Made by a program: the position numbers and the translations under genes. From the NCBI RefSeq assembly GCF_019279795.1, contig NC_056730.1, forward strand, positions 613,367,890 through 613,431,889: 64,000 nt of DNA. Direction: 5' to 3'. Below the pieces are notes generated by a model that searched no databases, was not told the origin of the DNA, and worked only from the letters and a program-made list of their open reading frames with translations. How positions within the stretch are numbered: the stretch's first letter is position 1; each line of letters begins with the position of its first letter. Shown here piece by piece: positions 21,805 through 32,952 of this stretch. Origin of the DNA: Protopterus annectens. Its lineage: Eukaryota; Chordata; Ceratodontiformes; Protopteridae.

Positions 21805-22529
21805 ATGGCTAGAAGTAGAGGTACTGATCATAAGTTTAAGTTTCTTGTTTGGATATTATGCACAAAACTTTAAGAAAAGTTGACCATAGTAATAGAACTG
21901 AATCCTATGAGCAAAAGTGGATCATATGTCTTCAAGTAGATAAACCTCCAGGTCTAAATAATAGGGTTTCTCTTAAACCCTTTTTGAAGGTGAGATCCCT
22001 TAAGCATTGAATATTATGTGTATTAATAGTTCTGCATAGTATTAGGTATAATTCCACAATAGACACTGGTTTGCAATTCCTGAGTGAGACGTTTTAGAGG
22101 TGTATATTGTTGTATGTATATTAGTTTTATCATTGTACTGCTTTTATATTTAACTGGAATTTATGAGAAATTAGTATAGATCATCATGTTATGTAACAAC
22201 TGACAAGCCAATTTGTTTATTCTGTGTTATTTAGACATAATTTTGTATTCATGCTTTTTATGCATATATTTTTTATGTATTTAAAATGTTTGCAGAGTGC
22301 TGCTTTGAACTAATTTGGTATTTTGTAAGTTAAAGCAATTAGGCTTTATTTGTAGCATGATTGGTTGAATGAGCATTTATAAGGGTGTGTGCTATTTTGT
22401 CTTTTAAACAGTCTGAAGAAGCAAATGTTATTCGCAAAAGCACTTACTTTTTTCAGTACATTTCTTCTGCAATAATTTCCTGCCATGTGGAACCACTTTG
22501 GTTTTTATTTTTACTGATGGCTAGAAGTA
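21805..22529. mobile_element. 699-bp insertion with 13-bp target duplication
   Basis: ATGGCTAGAAGTA occurs at 21805-21817 and again at 22517-22529, bracketing DNA that interrupts the recombinase between LLAI and TSARRVSEL. The 13-bp duplication points to a retrotransposed insert or another element making long duplications. The insert is AT-rich, has no open frame of note, and near its right end contains GTCTGAAGAAGCAAATG followed by TTCGCAAAAGC. I cannot assign it to a class. Confidence 0.85.
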
Positions 22530-23224
22530 AGGCTGTTTTCCAAGAGAGGAATTTTGACTCTGCTGTAGCAGCAGGCTCAAAAGGGGGAAGCATGAGCTTC
22601 TCTAGTACAAAGTTAAGGTCCCAGGCAGGAGTGGGAGCGCTCCTCGGGGGGTCTTAAATTGTTAGCTCATCTCAGGAACTGTTTGATCAGAGGGTGAGAG
22701 AAGAAAGGTGGCTCAGTATTGTAATGGGCTGAGATGGCAGAGTCATGAATCTTAATTGATGAGAAGGACTGGCTTTTGTGGAGCAGCTCTGCTAGATAAT
22801 CTAGGATTTGAGGTAAGGTGGGCACGGCTGTGTCCTTTCCTTGAGACTGGCTCCAAGAACAGCATCTTTTCCACTTTTCTGAATAGGAGTTCCTAGTACT
22901 AGGCCTCCTGGCCTCAATGACATCCAGCACCTGTTTGCTGAGGGTTGTTGGTGATGTATTCAGGGAACAAGCCAGGCTGCCAGTTTCAGGGTTTGCAGCT
23001 GAGGATGCTAAAGCTGTCCCTCCTGCTGGGACAGCAGAGAGGGGGTCTGATGTAGGTGCCAGGGTAGCACTGCTGTCAGACTGTGTAGGAGTGGGTACCA
23101 GTGCTGGTGTGGCCAGTCTGGTGCAATAAGGATTGTCCTTGGCCTGTCCTGTTTGATCCTGAGCAATATTTTGGAGAGGAGGGGCAGAGGGGGAAAGGCA
23201 TAGATTGAGAGGTTGATAGGGCAT
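22530..23224 (-). pseudogene. DIRS-2 tyrosine recombinase, N-terminal part
   Basis: Minus-strand frame. A proline/serine-rich linker leads to the core-binding domain: VLDVIEARRPSTRNSYSEKW, then VPTLPQILDYLAELLHKSQS, and ISAHYNTEPPFFSHPLIKQF. A shifted frame then continues through LRPPEERS to KTALLLAI, where the 699-bp insertion begins. The same layout (EARKPTTRKSYLSK) is seen in DIRS-1 at about 51110. Confidence 0.87.
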
Positions 23225-23909
23225 CCACTTTCCATGCTTGGCTGTGAGGAGTTCTGGTGCAAAATTTGCTCAATTGATTGTTTTGGGGGGAAGCAAAGAG
23301 ATCCACCTCTGGTGTCCCCCACCTGTGGATTAGAAGTTTAAATGAGTTGAATGATTTGGGTTCCGGTTTCCACTTGTGTGGGTCCATAAGATTTCTGCTT
23401 AAGTTGTCTGCCAGTGAATTTTGTTTGCCTGGCAGGAATTGAGCTTGCAGGTGCACTTTGCTCAAGGCTGTGTTCCACAGAGCCATGGCTAACTTGCAGA
23501 GTGGGTAGGAATGAGTTCCTCCCTGCTTGTTTATGTACCACATAACTGTGGTGTTGTCTGTCTTTATCAAGAGTTGTCCTGGAAGGATAAGGTATTTGAA
23601 GTCTGTCAGTGCATTCTGTACAGCTAACATTTATTTTTGATTGATATGCAGGTAAATTTGTCCTGGGCTCCATTTGCCTTGAATGCATTTGCCTGTCATG
23701 TGAGCCCCCCATGCATAGTCTGATGCATCTGTTGTCAGGGTTTGGGTGGTGGTGGGGGGGGTTAAGTGAAAGGGAGTCCCTTGTTGTAGCTGTAAGGCTG
23801 TGCCCACCAAAGGAACTCTGTCCTTAGGCAAGGAATGATAGGAATCACTGTTTCCAGGTCCTGATAATGTTGACACCAGAGACTTGCATTTGGAATTAGG
23901 AGAATGCAT
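23076..23909 (-). pseudogene. DIRS-2 RNase H domain
   Basis: Minus-strand frames carry the RNase H blocks in order: TLTTDASDYAWGAHM with the first Asp, an LLAVQNALTDFKYLI helix with the region of the catalytic Glu, LIKTDNTTVMWYINKQGG with another Asp, and NSLADNLSRN with the last acidic residue. The typical DIRS extension follows (PEVDLFASPQNNQLSKFCTR). RNase H removes the RNA template during reverse transcription. A frame change at about 23640-23710 splits the domain. Confidence 0.88.
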
Positions 23910-23959
23910 GAGGCCATGAACCCTAGGGCTTGCAGTATTTTTTTTGCAGATAGCTGGGT

Positions 23960-24700
23960 TTAGGTGGCCAGTAGTTTGAAGTAATTTGTCAAATAAACCT
24001 GCTTTTCTGGAGTGAGGAATGCCATCTGGGAAGTTGTGTTTAAACTTGTGCCCAGGAATACAATCTTTTGGCTGGGTACAAGCTGAGATTTGTTTTCATT
24101 GATGGTATACCCCAGAGAAGTTAGGAGTCTCTTTACAAACGTCAGGTGCTGAAGTAGCAATTCATGACTGTCTGCCTGAATCAGGCAATTGTGCAAGTAT
24201 GGGTAAATTTGAATATTTCTCTGCCTGCAGTATGCAATGGCTGGAGCCAGGCACTTTGTGAATACACTGGGAGCAGCAGATAAGCCAAAGTCAAGTGCAG
24301 AGAACTGATAGTGCATAGAGCCTGCCCTGGAACGTAGATATTTCCTGCAAGATTCCCTTATGGGGATGTGCAGATAAGCTTCTTTTAAGTCTAGGGTGAC
24401 CAGCCAGGAGTCCTTGGCTAGCATAGGAAGCAGCTGCTGGAGTGTAAGCATTTTGAATTTTGGTACCACCAGGAAGGTGTTGAGAATTGACAGATCCAGG
24501 ATAGGGTGCCAAGAGTTCTCTTTTCTGGGCACCAGGAACAGTCTGGAGTAGAAACCCTGTCCCCTTTGCTCTGAAGGAACAGGTTGAATAGCCCTTGTAC
24601 TGAGAAGAGAAAGTACTTGCTTTTGGGCCTCTGTCCACTGGTTTGGAGGAAGGTCTGGCAATCCACTTGAGGTTGGCAATGAGTGGATGTAGAATCTATA
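23960..24700 (-). pseudogene. DIRS-2 reverse transcriptase
   Basis: A long minus-strand frame (ATG at 24679) shows the RT series: FYSRLFLVPRKENSWHPILD, WLVTLDLKEAYLHIPI (motif A, Asp present), FSALDFGLSAAPSVFTKCLA, then YPYLHNCLIQ where YLDD is expected, and SQLVPSQKIVFLG. The catalytic Asp pair is replaced by His-Asn, so this copy cannot polymerise. The start of the pol frame lies on the other side of Harb1 (48170-48055), where LGGKLALHA and EYITQD are still legible with two Trp-to-stop type changes. Confidence 0.9.
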
Positions 24701-24715
24701 TCCCTGGGATACTTT

Positions 24716-24905
24716 GGCAAGGATTCACGAAGCCTCCGTGTAAGAGTTATAACTCTTACACGGAGGCTGCAGTTAAACGGAGTGATGTCAGCATGCTCTG
24801 CATATTCATGAGAGCATGCTGAATCACACCTAAGTCTAACACGGTCCGTGTAAGACAGTAGGGGGCGTGTCCGTAGGCTGAGCCCTGCAAGCGGACACGC
24901 CCCCA
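24716..24905 (+). repeat. Harb1 left terminus: TIR and subterminal palindromes
   Basis: After the TIR comes a perfect 38-bp palindrome (24731-24768) whose arms contain CCGTGTAAGAGTT. A second inverted repeat (AGCATGCTCT and AGAGCATGCT, about 24788-24820) and another CCGTGTAAGAC copy near 24848 follow. Repeated subterminal motifs in Harbinger elements are candidate binding sites for the Myb-like protein and the transposase. Confidence 0.85.
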
Positions 24906-25154
24906 GAAATGTAAAAGTGCCCAAAGTAAACACCCATGACAGTGTCCACGGAAATGTGAATAAACACAACACAACACATGCCCCCACAGACTATGAACAT
25001 AAAATATATAAATGAACATGTTATTTTTTTTTTTAAATTGTAAAGATGTTTAACCGTGAGTGCGCTCGTTTGCGCGGGCGTGCCCATAGTGCAGCTACAG
25101 TTAGCAGTCAGTGGGAAAGCATATAAGAACTAAATATGCAAAATAAGCCAGGAA

Positions 25155-25216
25155 GCAATAGCGTCGCGGTAGAGATGTTGGCTGAAGAGCAGGCATTCAT
25201 GGTTCGAGCCCCCACA
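25155..25216 (+). repeat. tRNA-like module in Harb1 left arm
   Basis: AATAGCGTCGCGGTAGAGAT resembles a tRNA D-arm/A box, and CATGGTTCGAGCCCCCAC resembles a T-arm/B box about 45 bases later, followed by a run of T, a Pol III stop. Acceptor-stem pairing is incomplete, so this is a SINE-like relic rather than a tRNA gene. Confidence 0.5.
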
Positions 25217-25379
25217 ACACCAATTTTTTTTTTTTCAGAATAAGCAGGAAACAAGTCCCTGACAAATATGTACACATAAAACCACAATTTATGTAAAATG
25301 TAATGAAATAGCCCATTTATATTGAAGACATGTGAGGTAACAAAAGAAAAAATGCCAGATGTGCTCATAGATGAGCTAC

Positions 25380-25800
25380 AGTTTAACAGAGTGAGTGCAT
25401 CTGCCCATAGATGAGCAGTGGTTTAACTGGTGCAAAATGAGTGCCCGTAGCTGAGCAGTGGTTTAACATGCTAAATCTATGTGCCCCTACCTGAGCTGAG
25501 CGTAATATGTGTGCTGATAGCCAAATGAGGCTTAAACGAGCGTACCCCGTTTGCGCCGAGCTGCGCACCACGCAAACAAGCTAACTGACGGGCAACGTTG
25601 AGCAAGCCGTATCAAAACTGTCTTTACACAGACACACCCCTCAGCATGTCTAGACAGTCATGAAAAATAAAAAGCAGTGGCCAGGTTCGAACCTAGGATA
25701 CTATACACCATAGTCAATCTACCAAACCACTAAGCCATGACAGCAGTACCTAGAAATGCAATAATAGCTAATATATAGGAATGAATACAAACTGGAGCAT
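25380..25800. repeat. Upstream module A (motif cluster plus tRNA-like unit)
   Basis: GATGAGCAGTGGTTTAAC-type words recur three times at 25380-25475. CpG-rich sequence (25535-25600) follows, then a minus-strand tRNA-like unit (25683-25745) with GGCTTAGTGGTT and CCTAGGTTCGAACCTGG, then TAGGAATGAATACAAA. The same series in the same order recurs at 28190-28520 ahead of the second Myb gene. Confidence 0.6.
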
Positions 25801-25872
25801 GACAATGCAGGTTTACTGAAGTTGATACAATTCCAAAATGGCCAATCACAGATATGTGCGGGAAAAACGGAC

Positions 25873-25880
25873 TATATAAG
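25873..25880 (+). promoter_or_regulatory. TATA box of Myb-like gene A
   Basis: A TATATAAG element lies about 60 bases before the ATG at 25936, a good distance for a short 5' leader. No competing ATG lies between. Confidence 0.6.
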
Positions 25881-25935
25881 CCCCATAGGCGGGAATACAC
25901 AGCATAAACGATTGTAGAACTGACCTGCAGGCAGA

Positions 25936-27616
25936 ATGACAGGAGTAGGAGAGGGTAGTTGCATTCGAGCACAGAGGTGGGGTGTTGAGGAGTCCAGGTA
26001 CATGGTCTGGCTCCTAGTCCATAATCATGAGGCCCAACTCATGCAGGGCCAGGTCCTCTGGGGAGCATACAGGGCCGAGGCATGGGACCGGTTGGCTCAT
26101 GATCTCACCAGTGCCACAGGGATTCCAAGGACTGGTGAGCAGGTCCATCACCACCATGCGGACCTGAAGAGACGTAAGCAGGACCAACTGGACCTTTGGA
26201 TCCAGGAGGCCCGGCAAACACCCAACGCCCCACTACTAAGTAACATTTAATTATGTATGTAAGAAATTAAACTAGCTGATATTATGGAGATGTGTATTCC
26301 AATATTACTTCATTTATATTACAGCTGCAGGTGTCCGTTCTGCGAACCGCAGAGCCTATGGCGATAGGCTGGTGCGGTTGCGCCACCAGGCAGGTCAGTA
26401 ATCCACTACCAGTAACTGTAAAGAAATATAAAAGTATGACAGTCAGCAAAAGAGTGCAGTGTAGTCAGTAAGGAATAAAATCTGCAAGTAACAGTGTGTT
26501 AGCAGGAATAAAATCTGCAAGTAACAGTGTAATCAAGTATTGCTTGATTACAAAAGTGTGTTTCAGCCTGTAAGTTAAACCGAAAAATGAAACTGTCTGA
26601 CATATATTCTGAAATAAAAATGCCCTACCTGTAAGAAAATAGTACACAACCTGCAGCAGGCTGAAAAGTATAGCTGCAGAAGAAAACATCCACACTTGTC
26701 TACAGCTATATAAAGCAAATGTAGCAGGATGATGTAGCTGAACAAAGCTAGATATGAATGTGTATGAAGAACCATAAAATGTATATTGATGTTGCAGTAA
26801 CAGTCCTATCACCAAGTTGAAATAGTTATCATATAGGAAACTGTAGTCAGAACAGTAGTGTGTATATAACTGTAGCTATTAGAAATGTACAGCATATGTA
26901 TTGTTATTTGAAGGTGTTAATATTACTTTCTTTACCCCACCCTATAACCACATATAACCCATTCCACGTGAAAATGGTATGTGCAATCACAATTAACACC
27001 CCTGGATGTTTGTCCTGTTGGGTCATATATATTTGCATGTCCGTTGATGCATCTGCCCTGTTCATACATCCACACCTGATGGCCTGTTGCCATCAATTAA
27101 CCCCGCATGTTGTTGGACTGTGTATTTCTGTTCAAATTATGCATGTGTTATGCACACTGTTCAATGGTGTGAATATCTGGGTGTTTGGTTAATGGGAATA
27201 CTAATGCATGCTGTTACAACTAATTGTGAATGGTATTATATGTCACTAACCCAAACTGTCATGACATAATGCAAAACATAGGATGACAGGGAAGGCGGGT
27301 TCCAGCGGACCCACCTCTCCCACCTCAGCTGGCGAGTTCACCTGGCACTAGTGCCAAGTCCAGACACTCCTCCGGTGGCCCTGTGCCACCTGCAGGTGGA
27401 AGCACTGCAGGGGATGGGGCTCGCCCCCCCTCTGCAAGTGTGGCCGGAGGAGAACCACCACTCACCCTCCGTAGCGTCCGGACTGTGGTGCGTAGGGAGA
27501 TTCGGGACTCTGTTCTCGAGCCCCTATGCCAGCTCGAGGCATGGGTGGCGCAACTAACAGGCATGCCTGTTGCCCCGCCTACACAGCCCCCAGCACAGCC
27601 CTGTCCTGGGCAGTGA
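25936..27616 (+). CDS. Harb1 Myb/SANT-like gene A (three exons, one frameshift)
   Basis: Exon 1 (25936-26239) encodes a Myb/SANT-like domain: WGVEESRYMVWLLVHNHEAQ, then AYRAEAWDRLAHDLTSATG, then the recognition-helix area TGEQVHHHHADLKRRKQ. Exon 2 (26325-26393) follows a TTACAG acceptor and encodes TAGVRSANRRAYGDRLVRLR. Both junctions are phase 1 and join in frame. Exon 3 is best entered after CAG at 27288, giving GKAGSSGPTSPTSAG. That frame stops at about 27349, while the neighbouring frame continues as a Pro/Gly-rich linker and a helical end (SVRTVVRREIRDSVLEPL, stop at 27614-27616), so a one-base indel lies near 27330-27350. Harbinger partner proteins of this type bind element ends. Splice sites are inferred from consensus and phase only. 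Confidence 0.7.
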
Positions 27617-28189
27617 AGGAACAGTGGCAACTGCCTATGGGTGGGGATATCAGTTCCACTGTTGCCATCTGTGGGCTCATGGGCTCTGGATATCCAAACC
27701 TCCGTCCCCGTCAATTGTGTAACCCCCCCACACGTGTCATACACCGCCCTTGTATGCGTCTTGTTTGTCTTGTCTGTTTACCTACCCAACCTACCTCCCC
27801 AGCTGTACCGACTTCCTTCACCTGACATACCACTCTCACCTGAAAAAAAAAAAAAGGGCACTCTGTACCCACAAAAAAATTACGCCCCATACATAGCTGC
27901 CCATTCCGCACACATGCCTGCTGGACATGGAACCTATCAATTACAATTGGCTGTACAACAAGTATTATTGTTGTCCTGACACCTCTCTCAGGGGTGGAAG
28001 GTTTCAAATGTCACACCAAATTACATACATATGCACAGCTGTTGCTGATGAAGAAATGGGCAGCTATGGGCCTTACCTACATCCCTCCTGCACATCCCAA
28101 GCTTGTTTCCCTACTGTCTTACCCTCTTTGTGACCCCTTTTTCACCACTTTCCTGTCTCACCATTTTCTTTTCTTTCAAAGAAAATAGC
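27617..28189. other. Downstream of gene A, nothing recognised
   Basis: Probable 3' untranslated region and spacer. It holds A13 and A7 runs at about 27842 and 27875. No further open frame with motifs is seen. Confidence 0.45.
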
Positions 28190-28520
28190 ACGGGTGTGCG
28201 CAAGAGTAAGCACGTTTAAGCGGTTGTAAGCGGGTGTGCGCTTGTGTGAGCGGAGCCAAACGCCAGTGCGCATGCGTGAGCTCCGCGCAAACCAGCGCTA
28301 ACCCGGTTACAACTGTTTAAAAGTGCCTTAGTCACTTTGATTGACAGGTCTTGTAGTCAGTTCAGAAGCAAAATAAAATCCCACTGGCAGTCCCTAACCC
28401 AGGACCTTGGAAACAGTAGTCTGCATGACTTACCACTAAGCCATGACTCTTATACAAGAACATTGTGCTAAAATAAATATATCATGTAATAGTAGGAATG
28501 AATGTAAAGGGAATATAGAT
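28190..28520. repeat. Upstream module B (motif cluster plus tRNA-like unit)
   Basis: A CpG-rich cluster of GTGTGCGC, TAAGCGG and GTAAGCGGG words (28195-28310) is followed by a minus-strand tRNA-like unit (28378-28452: GGCTTAGTGGTA on the minus strand) and TAGGAATGAATGTAAA. It parallels 25380-25800 in order and orientation. Confidence 0.6.
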
Positions 28521-29945
28521 GTGTAGTACACAAAGCATGCCATTTAGAATTACTGTCAAAACTAGTGGATTTCCATAATAGTAGTGTGTGAACAGAAACA
28601 GCCATGCTAGTTGGTAGCTAGTAGGTAATAATGTCACTATAGCACCTTGCAAGCCACACACATACTCACAGCAGTATAATCATTGCCCATACCCCACAAC
28701 CTCTTACAGGAACACATCTGGACCAAGTAATAAAATATGTGGAGCAAAGGCCCAAAACCAGGGACACATTACAAATAATGTTACAACAAATGCAGACAGT
28801 TCAGAGAGTAACAGGGTCTGCATTTTGTGGGATGTTTGGAAGGGTATGAAGTCTGAAACTTGAATGTTTGTCACCATATTCTGACTTGAGCCCAGAGTGA
28901 TTTGCCAGAAAAAGGTGTGCATGAGATATTGACCAAAATATGAGGCAGAAATGTGGACAACCTGCAAATATCTGTACACATGACGGGTCTGACATCACCA
29001 TATTTGAATAGTTAAGAGCCTAGACATAGCAACAGTGAATGACTTACAGGGATGCCCCACAGACTCCATGTGAAATGTACAAACAGTAGGCAGAAAGGTG
29101 TAACACATGCAATGGTAACTATGGAGTCCTGAAAGTATTCACCACTTGCATGGCAGAAAAAGTGTAGTAATACATATGCTCATGCTAACCCACAGTCACA
29201 ACTGCAGCATACCAGACATTTTAATGGGTGTACCCCACTGATATGTACCATTCCATGAGGCAGATAACAGATGAACCTGAAAGTCTCTGGGGCCTGCTCA
29301 GCAGCATACTCAAATACCCTAATAGATGTCAAGGCCCACACCATGGCCAGACCACACTGCATGCTGTAACACCCTAGCAGATATAGCAAGCATTCCAAGG
29401 TGTGAATGTACATGGAAAATAGGAAAGCTACAGCAGCACACTACAGTCAGGACACCTAGCAGGCATACAGGTAATGACTGTAAAGGGCAAATATTGAAGC
29501 CTTAGCAACAAAGTGCAAGCAAAAGTGAAAGGAAAGCACACACACACACATTAACAGTAGTAGTAGTTGTAGGTGTCAGTGTACATACACAGTTAGTACA
29601 GGAAACTGGATAAATGAATGGAGGAATGTTAATCTACAACACACCTGGAAATATGAGAGAGATACCAACCTTTACACTCACAGAGCATTGTCCACAGCAT
29701 AACAGCATGGTCCCTGCCCTTAAAATCTGAAAGGGCTACGCCTATCTCACATACCTTTTTATAGCACTGTTCTGAAATCACAGTGAGAACTGCAATCAGT
29801 ACACAACTGGCTGCATGCAATTAGCAAATGCTGGCTAACAATTGATGCAGAGGCCATCACATGGGCATATGCAGATACCTACAAAAGTATGCTGTACTCC
29901 CAGTCCACACATGCAATACTTTCATTGCACCCTGAGAAGGACGTG
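28521..29945. other. Harb1 interior, nothing recognised
   Basis: About 1.4 kb without a credible gene. Short frames on both strands lack motifs. A CACACACACA run lies near 29537. Confidence 0.5.
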
Positions 29946-29955
29946 AGAGACAGAC

Positions 29956-29992
<37 letters not shown>

Positions 29993-29998
29993 CAGAGA
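29946..29998. repeat. (GA)n/(CAGA)n microsatellite
   Basis: GACAGACAGACA followed by an uninterrupted GA run and further ACAGAG units. Confidence 0.95.
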
Positions 29999-30442
29999 AA
30001 ATTGCAATTAAGCAGACACAAACAAATTGTTCAGCAACAGCCACCTGAAAGCTGACAACTGGGAAGTGGAGCAGCAGGACAGAGAACCAGACGGCAATGC
30101 AAGCAGCTGTGACAAACACAGGTAATGTAAAGTAATACTATAAAGGTCTACATACTGTGAACCCTCCATATGTGTCATTGGTCTGTATCCATATGTATAT
30201 GAAGATGTGTAAAGGGCAGGGGACATACAGCAACTATCAGTGAAGGCTGTACATACATTTGTATGTGAGAGCATCTATGTGCACATATCAGTGTTGGTTG
30301 ATTGTAGGTTGTAGTGCCATGTACAAAGTAGGTTTCACAGTTATGTATGTTTAGCAGTATGTTAGTGTGTGTATACAGTATGGTAGACAAACATGTTGAT
30401 ATACCTGTCTATCATATGGATACGTATGTATGTCAACATATG

Positions 30443-30448
<6 letters not shown>
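29999..30448. other. Harb1 interior, nothing recognised
   Basis: AT-rich DNA between the GA and TA microsatellites, without recognisable genes. Confidence 0.5.

Positions 30449-30507
<59 letters not shown>
30449..30507. repeat. (TA)n microsatellite
   Basis: About 29 uninterrupted TA repeats. Tyr-Ile-rich frames across it are artefacts. Confidence 0.97.
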
Positions 30508-30510
<3 letters not shown>

Positions 30511-30761
30511 TATATGTATACATACATAGAGAGAGAGATGTAGGAATACATAGACAGATGTAGATAGAATATTGTACAAACATATATATGTAATGCACAC
30601 ATACAGATATAGATATATGTAGATACATATACATAGACAGACTGATCTGACTATCTACAGGTATGACTGTATATGACGACCTTCAACACACCCTGTCCCA
30701 CCCCCTCTGTCACTCTCACCCCTCTGTGTCCCCCCCTCTCCACATCTATAGCAATATATGT

Positions 30762-30834
30762 ACATCAATATATATATGTGTATATGTATACAGACATATA
30801 TATATATAGATATATATATACATATAGATATATC

Positions 30835-30882
<48 letters not shown>
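30762..30882. repeat. Interrupted (TA)n/(GA)n microsatellite
   Basis: TA runs alternate with TAGATA, TACATA and TATCTA interruptions and close with a GA run. Confidence 0.95.
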
Positions 30883-30899
30883 TGTATATAAATTCTGAG

Positions 30900-31190
30900 T
30901 GAGGCACATGTGTACAGATGTATTGCAACAGGTGCCTGGTGACAAAGGCATGGAGCGAACACCAGTGCCAAAACCGGAGTACCATACCACATTCCAAATC
31001 ACCTACACCAGTAACCACCAGATATGTGATTGGCTGCCCACCACTGCATGTGTCAGGGGTGAACAGGATCATAAATGTGTACAATAGTGGCCCCAATGAT
31101 CTTCACAGTGGCACACTATCCCTGGAATACCTGCACATGGTATGTGTCAGCGAACATGGTGTGTCAGCTATGGACATGTAGGTTGGTGTA
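30900..31190 (+). mobile_element. Possible LINE ORF1 fragment
   Basis: The frame at 30918-31181 begins [11 protein letters not shown] and later has TRYVIGCP and [19 protein letters not shown]. This resembles the GDS and ND-HTSLDYM blocks of the esterase ORF1 at 12632-13162, but with several changes at key residues (no Ser of GDS). Weak evidence. Confidence 0.3.
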
Positions 31191-31559
31191 CCCCTCCACA
31201 CCACATAATGGATGCCATAGTATGGACCTCACATGACAGCTACAGATATGGAGAAGGACACAGTGACATGTACAACACTGTGACAATGCACTCAAACACA
31301 TTACCAATGCACAGTGACTGACAACACCACAGAGTACACATATACTACCCACATAGAGGTTACCACTCCCGGATTTACATATGTAAGTCACACCCATGAC
31401 AGATGTCCAACAACCATAGTAACACCTCACACCATCCACAACCTAAATGACTGCTGTGTGTCGTCCGTGCCACTGCAATAGAGTGCACATGTGGAGGTAA
31501 AAGTTCCTACCCACAGATAAGACATACTCTGCAATAAACCACACAGTGTTAAGAAGCAA
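31191..31559. other. Harb1 interior, nothing recognised
   Basis: CA/TG-rich spacer without clear coding content. Confidence 0.45.
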
Positions 31560-32830
31560 GACTCCCCATGAGTACATGTCACACATACCCCTGCTGAATG
31601 TTAGTCAGATAGGTAATATGCCATATGAGTCACCCTGTGTAACTGTGTGACAGCAGCAGGTACCATCACACCACATGTGTCACAATGGTCAGGGTAGCAG
31701 AACAGTACGCTGCTGTAGTCCCAGGGGCAATAGCATATTGTATAGTATTGTATTGTAATGTAATGTATTGTGTTGTATTGTATTGGTATGTTGAGGTGCC
31801 TCCTTCGTGGAGTGGAACCACTGCTGCTGTGCCAGTGTACAGGTACATATCCTGTAGTCAGGCTAGTGTTACATAGCACTTCTATATGTGTGTTTAGCTC
31901 CTGTCAGAGTTTATGTAGCATGCAACTGGGGATACCATCAGGTCCCATTCATGGTGTGTATTCTGCTGTCCTGAGGGTGGCTCTCACCTGGACATCTGTG
32001 ATGACAGAGAGGTTACAGTCAGCTGGGATAACTATGTCTTATTTTGGGGGAGAGGGCGGGGTGACACCTGCACTGAACCTGTCTGCCACAATGTTGTCAA
32101 TATCTGTGGTGTCAGTGAAATATTTGTTGTTGTGTACTAACTATGGGCATACAGGATGGATCCTGACCAGGTTGCTAACATAACTGAAGAAGGCCTTCTG
32201 GTTATCTGTAGTGTCCCTCTTGATTTCCCTCTCAAAGTTGCCCATGGATGTTTGTATGATGGAAAATAGATCCTTACTAGTGCTGCTCAGACATGCCCTC
32301 CCTTTATGGAATTATGCTCTGTCTTGCAGTAGCTTCCATCTTCTGTAATACAATCTGTCTATGGCTGGGGTCCACCAGACAGGATGCTGTCCCTTTGTGG
32401 AGAGTGTCTTGGTCATATATGGGATTGCATGATCCATGCATTCTCGGAGATGTCTGTAGAAAGCAATCATGTAGGGGTCAGCATTGTGGGTTGTATCTGC
32501 CACTGGCCCAGTGGGCTGAAAGGATACCATGTCACTGTTACAAAGTGTAAAGTTTGCATCTGTAATGTTATTCACTATAGTCGTTTGTGCTGGTGGTGGA
32601 GGTGGGATATGTATATCCAGGGCAATCAGTGTGTGGTCAGCTCACAGTAGTTGATGATGTAGGCCATACAGTACCTAGATACAAACCCCCAGAGTGAGGC
32701 GGTGCTCTTGACCTGAATCAGTGTTCTGACTGCTGGGGTTTGGTAGCATGTCGTATGGAGTGTGCCAGGTACTGTTGCACAGTTTCTGGCTGAGCACTGA
32801 TACCTGGCCATTTACATGTGTATCCACCAA
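31560..32830 (-). mobile_element. CR1-like LINE fragment (endonuclease end to RT start)
   Basis: Minus-strand reading starts inside the endonuclease (EHRLTLGVCI near 32690, then HTLIALDIHIPPP near 32600). It goes through NADPYMIAFYRHLRECMDHA and WWTPAIDRLYYRRWKLL (32575-32312), then NQKAFFSYVSNLV, and reaches the RT start, TPGPDGIPS-like with the LTTGYVPVHW block at about 31840. There a (TATTG)n expansion breaks the frame. The same linker (KPCKRMRKLLHDRA) appears in the copy at 44080-45320. Confidence 0.85.
31732..31790. repeat. (TATTG)n pentanucleotide repeat
   Basis: About ten TATTG/TAATG units inside the RT segment of the LINE fragment, between LTTGYVPVHW and the rest of the element. Confidence 0.9.
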
Positions 32831-32952
32831 TAGACAGACAGATGCTATATATGTGAGATATGTTGTATCATAACAGTCGAGTAGCATGTGGAGTATGTGT
32901 GCCAAATTCTGCTGACATATATTGCTGATATCAAGTTATTTTCTTTCTCAGG

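Noticed and set aside
25155-25216. Functional tRNA gene
   Set aside because: A and B boxes are recognisable but the acceptor stem does not pair and the arms are incomplete. The same holds for 25683-25745, 28378-28452, 6262-6330 and 56283-56350.
30347-31096. Tyr-Ile-rich open frames
   Set aside because: They translate (TA)n and (TATG)n microsatellites.
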